A stretch of DNA of 64,000 bases, taken from the NCBI GenBank assembly GCA_051294375.1, contig CM119264.1, forward strand, positions 8,067,051 to 8,131,050, written 5' to 3'. The stretch comes from Paraspadella gotoi (Eukaryota > Chaetognatha). Every line of letters starts with the position of its first letter. The first letter of the stretch is position 1. The translations under genes were made by a program, and so were the position numbers. The notes beneath the pieces were generated by a model. That model was not told the DNA's origin, did not search any database, and saw only the letters and a list, made by a program, of their open reading frames with translations. Shown here in pieces: positions 57,401-64,000 of this stretch.

Positions 57401-59039
57401 AAATTCTTACGTTTTCTATGTGAAAATATAAAAAAACTGATAAAATCATCAAAAGATGACGATGATGATGATTTTTTACAGTTTTTCTTATTTTTGACAC
57501 ACTTATCGTAAAAATATTTAAAAAAGAATCATACTTTGTGTAGACAACTTTTTATGAGCTATCTGAATCTGGTCTTAAAATTTAAAAATTCAAAAAAAAA
57601 TTTTGGCCTTTCCTATCTATAAATAAATATTAAAAAATTAATTACTAGGGTATAGAGCCATATTATAAATTTTTTGTCCATTGAAAGTATTCTTAAAAAT
57701 GTCTAAATATTCGTTTGAGCATGTACTCACTCTAAATTTTTGACTCACCCCATTTAGTGCGGCTACCCCTAATGACGAATGATTGAATAATAAATCTTTT
57801 ATCAATGAATTAAAGCCACAAATGTTTTTACGCAATTCCACAAAAGTTTAATCGAGATTCTACAAGTTTGTCCCTGACACATTATGGCAACGAGGAGACA
57901 TGTGTGATGCCCAGGGTGCTAGGCATCTTCCGACAGCTGGCGCTCGGGGCTTTGAACTTGCAGTGACCACCCCATGTCACTGGCGTGTATATGGCGACAC
58001 CATCACACTTTACAAGCGTGACCGTGAGGGGATTGAACCCGGAACTCATGGTCGGTGAACGTGTACTTAGCCAATGGGAGGAGCTGAGTTTCACCAAGCA
58101 ATACGGGAGGCGAATTTAGGATTCGCCACAACATCTCAATTTCCCTCGAGAATATTTCCTCTCAAGAAGTTGCTTTTAATTTACTAATTTTGTTTTGTCT
58201 TTTCCACCATCCTTTATTCCTCCCTCTCTCTTACTAGTCAACGAACACTTGGTCCTTCACCGCCGGACTCAAGATGGCCATCACTTCGCCGGCCGTCGTC
58301 GCTCTAGACGGCTTCCTTTATGTTACTGGCGGCGCTGTGCTGGAGGACGGAGACGGAATAGATCTTGTGCAGCGCTACGATCCGCGAACTAACGAATGGA
58401 AGGAGTTGCGCCCGATGCTCATCCCGAGATCAGGGTCCGCGGCCTGCGCTCTTGATGGCCAACTCTACGTCATCGGCGGCTGGCACGCCTCTACTGAAAA
58501 TACGGACAAAGTGCGCAGTAATGGATTAGTGGGTTTTAAAGTTGTAAATCTCGCAGTTTATGAGTAGAAGCAAACGAGCCGTAGCAAAGTGCTGAATAAT
58601 ACTATGTAGATTGTATATTGTTTAATGTTTATACTTGGTTGTCATATTTTATGCTTTGCTTTGTAACACTTCATTCCTTCCCCCCCAGGTGGAACGGTAC
58701 GACCCCAATAAAGACCAATGGACTGCTGTTGCCGGCATGAATGAGAGGCGATATCGACCGGGGGTGGCCGTCGTTGATGGCCGCATCTACGTCTGCGGGG
58801 GAGAGGAAGGATGGGACCGCTATCACGACACTATCGAACGCTTTGACCCCAAGACCGACGCCTGGGAGGTGGTCAGCGAAATGCCGACGAGCCGATCTTG
58901 GCTAAGCTGCGTCGCCCTCCAGATCAAGAAGGACCATTCGGCTGTTTGCGGTGAAGTGGTCAAGGAACGCCACCAACTCGGTCTCGGGGACAGGGTTTCC
59001 AATGTTGGCGGATTGCTGCTCGGGCCTCCGCCGATTTGA
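54467..59039 (+). CDS. Kelch-like BTB-BACK-kelch protein
   Basis: Substrate adaptor of a CUL3 ubiquitin ligase by family. Exons 54467-55132, 55364-55717, 55796-56077, 56208-56343, 56542-56759, 58238-58510, 58689-59039; 759 residues. The first 160 residues are a Ser/Gly/Asn-rich extension with a His run (about 123-130). BTB: NRMFCDVVLCVDGKEFPAHR, IVLSAFSAYFRAMFGSEMAE; BACK: VDNEETVFAAAIRWLEHDRA; then six kelch blades, e.g. IYAVGGWEGSQRLDSVERFN, LYVIGGWHASTENTDKVERY, IYVCGGEEGWDRYHDTIERF. It ends with a Gly-rich tail. Subfamily orthology is not clear by eye. Intron 5 holds a fold-back element and a SINE. Confidence 0.93.
57349..57568. repeat. Imperfect 220-bp inverted repeat (fold-back)
   Basis: The left arm from GATTCTGATAGAGCATAAAA (57349) to AAACTGATAAAATCATC (57450) pairs with the right arm from GATGATGATTTTTTACAGTT (about 57464) to CTTTTTATGAGCTATCTGAA-TC (57568). 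The central loop is about 13 bp. Arms are about 75-80% complementary by eye. AT-rich flanks may extend the pairing. Position: kelch-like intron 5. Confidence 0.65.
57886..58125 (-). mobile_element. tRNA-derived SINE, family A
   Basis: Reverse-strand copy of the 44686 element, lacking its duplicated head. In sense: TTCGCCTCCCGTATTGCTTG, A-box ATTGGCTAAGTACACG, B-box CCGGGTTCAATCCCC, body GCCAGTGACATGGGGTGGTC, GCGCCAGCTGTCGGAAGATG, end GGGCATCACACATGTCTCCT and GTTGCCATAA. A-box/B-box spacing of about 35 nt fits a tRNA-like pol III promoter. Confidence 0.78.
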
Positions 59040-59514
59040 CCCCAAGGGTGGGGAAGTCAATGCGTTAATTAAATAAAATATGTGCTTAGGCGATGCTGTG
59101 ATTTAAGTTTTGCCCTCATACTTTTTTGCATAAATACCTGTTTGTATAATTTTTGAAGTAGTAAAGTTATATTTTGAAAGTTTTTTCATAGAGGCCAGTT
59201 TTGACCCGAATATGATTCAATACTTTAAGACAGTTAGTTTATCCCAAAGCAAAATGACCTTGAAAACCTCACTCATGTGAAGATGATCTGCAAGAATGCT
59301 TTTTTTTTTCGCCAAAATTTTGGATTTTTTATCAATGGAAACGAGCTCTCACCTAATTTTTTTTAGGATCTTGTAAACGAGAAACATGATATAGTAGACT
59401 GATAGTGAAGACAAACATTCGAAAAAGAAAAAAATGACAAATTGCCAATTGCTCTATTTTGTTTGATGAACTAAATTGTATTTTGTGACCGTACGTCAGC
59501 GAATCCGATTTGAA
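59040..59514. other. Kelch-last gene spacer
   Basis: AT-rich sequence with the kelch-like 3' end and the next promoter. Nothing else seen. Confidence 0.45.
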
Positions 59515-62500
59515 ATGAAGCGGTCCGGCGAATCCGCTGCGCCTTCATTGGTGCTCTCCTCCAAGCGCCGGAAACGCTTCAACGCCGACTCAGACGATGA
59601 CGACGACCCCTACGTCGACGTAGTCCCTCCGTTGAGGTCATCTTCGAACCTCTGGGCTGGTGCCGTCGTCGGCCCCGACGATTCCCGTCCCTCTGATCGA
59701 CTCAAGGTTTTCGCGGACGTTTTATTTTGGATCAAGGTTAGGAATTGGTCGGTAGACGTTTGGAGTTAGGTTTTTTCTTCTATACGGCACTTAATGCACA
59801 ATTGTACACATAGATAAACCCGATGGAGGAGAACTTTAAGGAGGTGGCGTTGTCGGCACTAAATAGTGAGAACCTCTCATGGAGGATGGACATGAATTTA
59901 AAATCTAGCGGCAAGTTTGTCTTCGATCTTTTCGTCGACGACGACGTTCTGGTTTCTCGAGGAGAGGTGAGATCGGATGATGACCATGTTGAGCACTACT
60001 ATTTTATATAACTTAATTGCGCCTTTCGTTGACCCGTAACAGCTAATTTCGATTCTGAATAAATTCTAAAAATTCCAAAGGGCTTCTCATCAGAAGATGC
60101 CGAAACAGAGGCCTTCGAAGATTTTTGCGAACGCGCCTTGACCTCTGATTTCATCGCTCTTGAAACCCGATTTGGCGCGAAATCAGCGAAGCTTAAGCTC
60201 TTTGAGGATGACAACGAGGTGTGAAGTTGTCTCGACAATCTTCATCGTTTTTTTAAATTTGGAAGCGTTATCACTGACCCATTTAAAGTTGTACATTTTT
60301 AGGTGAGGGAGAACCCGGCGACCACCGCCTTCCGCTACGACATCCTTTGTAAAGATCACCGACTCAGGAGCAGTCATCTGCCCACTTGCGCCCTTTGCCG
60401 CAACCAAGGCCACAACAAATATTTTTGTCGGAGCCTAATTCCTCCCGCAAATGAAACATCGAGCTCTTTGGGCTACGTCGTCGAACCTGTGCCTGCTTCG
60501 CGGTGCGGCGTCAATTCGCCCTCTACTTCCGGAGTCTCTTCGGTCTCGGAAACACCGAACCGGAAGGAAGCCTCTCATTCTGCTATAGCCTCCTGCCTTG
60601 ATGCTTGGGATTCCTCGATCTCGAAGAGAGAAGCCTGCGTTTCTCCTGCGCAACCTTTCGGTTCCGCTCAATACCACTCTTGTAGTCAAATGAAAATTGA
60701 AGTGGATACAGTTCATAGGTGAGGCAATTTAGCTGGCAACAACATTATATCCCGCTTTTTTATTTTTTTTTTTTGACATGCTCGTTAATTCGTTGACTTT
60801 TGAGGCTCTGAAACCCACGTCTTTAGTGTAATTATGACTCGTTCTCTCGTTGATTTCTCTCCAGTAAAATCAAATCAGATCCAGAATTGGATCTCGACGA
60901 TTCGCTGGTTGCCTTTATTCCTGGAAACTATGCCACTTTTCCACCCGATATTCCCACCACCGCCCTCGAATTCTTCCGTCCCCCATCGGCGTTGGAGCAA
61001 GATGAAGTTCGAGCTGTCTTCCAGGCGGTGGCCTCTTTGCTTTTTGAAGGCCATGTTGATACTAGCGACGCCTTGGCAATGTTGGAAGAGTTTCTTTGGA
61101 TATCACGCGCCACTCCCGCCGATCTCATATCCTTCTTTCAAACGCGCAATTTTGAAGTGGCCCGAGTGTTTTCATATCGCTACGGACTCCCCATTTTGGG
61201 CTTTTTACGTTCTGATACCGACCCGCCGGAGTTGGACCGCCCTTGTGCGCCCGACGAGCTTCATCGCCTAATCTCTTTAAGGTGATTTAAGGGTTGGGAT
61301 AAGTGTCATCTGCAGTTTAACCGTAGCAATAAGTAAGCCCGTATTCTCTTTATACGAATTTGGTTATTAATTATTAGCCTTATCATTTAGAGACACAGTG
61401 TTTTTGAAAGACGACGCTACATTAGAAATCCTGTGGTCTGCACTGGAGTCGGCCAATAAAATGGGAGTACCTGTTGCCGTCGACTTTCACATTTCTCACC
61501 TTCATGCTAAACCCGGTGAAAACAAAAATAAGGTTTCGAAACGTTTTGACACTCTTAACTTAATTTTCTTGAGTTTAATTCTACCTTTTTTGAGGCCTTA
61601 TTTTTTCCACTCTTCAGTCATTGACCTCCTCACCATCGCGACTGGTACGACTTTCTTCCATCTCCTGTGCTTTGCGAGTTTTTCTAATGTCAACTACGAC
61701 GCAATCGAGATGATCAAGAGGCTTGTCTACAAACCCTTGGTTTCCGTAAACCCTTCCATTCTGCAGCGATATCTCTTTAATCAGTTCTCCTGTGAGACCC
61801 AATTCTTCGATCTGGGCCGCTTTATCGAAAACCAGGCGTTCGCCGTCGACCCAAACGACCCTTATTCGGTCTACGACGCAATGACGAGTTTTCTCTGCTC
61901 CTCCTCGCGAACTTTCTGTCGCCGCGCCAAAAGTTTTTCGGCCAGCGTCATGCCCTCTTGGCGCTCCGTGCGCCACTGGGAGTTGCGCATCGCTTTGGCG
62001 TTGAAGTACACCGAATTTGTAGGCGAAGCAGCATTGGCGCCCTACCGCTCCTGTCCAAGGCTGGAAGAGACAACGACGGTATGGGTTCCTACTCCAGGAG
62101 CTGCTGTCCCTAGTTCTGTGCCTTCGAAAATACCTCCAACAGACACCATCAAGTTGCCCAAATCTCCAGAAAAAACTCGTCGCTTCTTCGCTAAGAAACT
62201 TCGACTCCGCCTGGAAAAGAGCCCAGAACTTCTTGACGACGAGGATGCCTTCAAGATTTTCCTTGCCGAGTCGGGACCGTCGTGGTTGAAGTGGGATGGG
62301 AAGGACGTTAAATCTACTGCCAAAATCATCGCCTTGCAACCACCGGCCATTAAAGTTCAAAATCGAATTATGACGTTCCTAGAGTCTATTCCCATATTTC
62401 ATCGTTTTCGCGTCATTTGCCGCTTCTTGGTACATATCGACGAAGTCTTCAAACGCAACTTACTCCGGCGCATTTTAGAGACCAAGATGATCGTTCCATC

Positions 62501-64000
62501 TTTTCTCCAGCTCTTTTCCATTTTTCAAGTCTTTGACTTTGACGGACGGTTTCTTTTCGAGTTGGTCATCAGCAAGTGGGACCAAAAAAAAGAGAAGTGG
62601 CGGAACGAGTTCGTGGAGAAACTTGAAATGAAGACTGTTGAAACGGCTGTGAAGACTCTTCTAGACTTTGTCACCAACTTTGATTCACTTATCAATAACT
62701 TTGCGAAGCTCGACTGCTTTCCCTTCGGGTTTTTGTATAGCTTATGTTGTAGCAATAAGGTAACAATAATACTTATCAACTTTTTTTCGCAGTGGAAGTA
62801 CATTTATATTTAAAAAATATTGTTTTTCTTAGGATTCGACACTCATAGATTTGAGTCCCACAGTTATGACGAGACTTTGCGATTTCCCCGAGGAATCCAA
62901 CTCACATCTCCCTTTCAAGAATAAGGCAATTCCCATTGTCATCGGTTCCGGCGATGAAAGCTATTTCCAGAGCCTTGGGAAAAAATCTAAGAAAGCCAAC
63001 TTTTACCATGAAACGTGGCGGCAGGAGGCCACGTCTCGCGGCTGGACGAATTACGAGTTCTCTCTCTTTTTAAAAAAATACCTTGGTGTAGATTATGAAA
63101 GCAAAGAAAAAGAACTAAATCGCTTCCTTCAAATCCTGGTGAGCATGGTATTTAGTATTCACTCTCTTACAAAAATTTAACAAAACAAAATAAACAGTGA
63201 TGATTAACCGTGTAAGCGTCGCAATGGATTTTCAAGAATAGGAAGTGGGCGATAATGAAAATACTAATTTAATTCAGTTGGCTACGACTGTGCAGCACAG
63301 GGCCATTAAAATCCTTCACCTCATTCACCTTATCAAAAAGGTTCCAGTTCCGACCAACATTTCAGAGCTGGAAGAAAATATTTTCTTTAGGTAAACTTAA
63401 AGGAATAACTTTAATTTTGAAATAAAATGACTGATAATTCGTAAAGACATAAATTATAACTATCTAGAGTAATTTGACCTTATTTACATTTTTAAAACAT
63501 TGACTTCTTCCTTGAAAAATACAATTTTATTGCCCAAAAAACCCAGCAGTTTAACTTTAACGGTATACGTACTTATAGGTATTGCGACGCTGCCTTATTC
63601 GGTGGATTCGCAGACCCGGACGATCTATTCGCCATTGTAGAAGAGGGGCGCCGTCGCTTGAATCGTTCACCACGTTTTGCTGTTGAATTTTTTAAGGACA
63701 AAAACGTTTTCCTGACTAATCTCCTTTGCGAAACTCACAGTATTACGCCACCAGAGATGGCGACGAGGACGCCCCTTCACAGCGGCCATTGTGACTCCCT
63801 CAACGGCTCGATCCAGTCTGTAATCGATAATCTCATTCGCGTGGTCGTTATTACTGGCCATCCAGACTGCCTGGTGACGATGACCAAGAGCTTGAGGTCA
63901 GCTACTCGTATAGCGATCGTCCACGTTCCCGCGTTATCCATCATGCCCAGCTCCGACCTTCCCTTCTTTGGTCCCGATCCCGAGACGCAAATGTACAGTC
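59515..64000 (+). CDS. Large unrecognised protein with a zinc-knuckle-like motif, 3' truncated by the window
   Basis: Not recognised. Exons joining in phase: 59515-59736, 59814-59966, 60081-60218, 60303-60718, 60865-61281, 61391-61515, 61618-62759, 62833-63138, 63278-63390, 63579 to the edge; more than 1000 residues so far. It begins MKRSGESAAPSLVLSSKRRK, a Lys/Arg cluster that may be an NLS, followed by an acidic patch. A CCHC-like knuckle reads CALCRNQGHNKYFC (exon 4), then a Ser-rich linker. The rest looks like a helical repeat protein (ALAMLEEFLWISRATPADLI, VSVNPSILQRYLFNQFSCET, KTVETAVKTLLDFVTNFDSL). Later segments include KKANFYHETWRQEATSRGWT and NLIRVVVITGHPDCLVTMTK. A nuclear nucleic-acid-linked role is a guess. 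Confidence 0.8.

Noticed and set aside
61516-61617. Read-through of the last gene across 61516-61617
   Set aside because: Although open, this stretch is T-rich and hydrophobic; a donor at CCCG/GTGAAA and acceptor at CTTCAG join in phase and give a better protein.

Overview
The window is nuclear DNA from a bilaterian animal. Most genes are split by short GT-AG introns, exons are GC-richer than the AT-rich introns and spacers, and microsatellites and SINE-like repeats are common. The best clue to the lineage is a neuropeptide precursor at 16.1-18.9 kb. It carries a dozen GGL-Gly-Lys-Arg units of the buccalin (lophotrochozoan allatostatin-A) type, so a mollusc, annelid or related lophotrochozoan is likely; I cannot name the species. 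Two 10-N gaps show that this is a scaffold.

Layout. From 0 to 29 kb genes lie mostly on the minus strand: two acidic, low-complexity proteins; the ciliary protein ODAD4/TTC25; (plus strand, 6.2-9.3 kb) an unrecognised motif-repeat protein; an unrecognised basic protein; the buccalin precursor; a two-domain phosphagen (creatine-kinase-family) kinase; and the ribosome-biogenesis factor WDR43. From 30 kb to the end all supported genes are on the plus strand: an intronless FAAH2-like amidase, an AidB/ACDH-11-like acyl-CoA dehydrogenase, TFIIH p52 (GTF2H4), SIRT5, the complex III subunit UQCR10, a small single-pass membrane protein, the BAF-complex protein DPF/d4, a DEAF1-like SAND protein lacking MYND, exocyst subunit EXOC5/Sec10, a kelch-like BTB-BACK protein and the 5' part of a large unrecognised protein that runs off the edge.

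The genes do not form a pathway; this is a dense set of housekeeping genes plus one signalling gene. Exon models were built by hand from splice sites, reading phase and remembered family conservation, and the phases close without error for most genes. In contrast, coding sequence between about 1.9 and 11.8 kb repeatedly needs single-base corrections, which points to consensus errors or gene decay there.

Repeats: two tRNA-headed SINE families that share a common 3' domain, a 200-bp terminal-inverted-repeat element with a perfect 6-bp target duplication, a 220-bp fold-back, an AT-rich dispersed element interrupted by an 18-bp minisatellite, an ~80-bp dispersed repeat, and many long CT/GA tracts.
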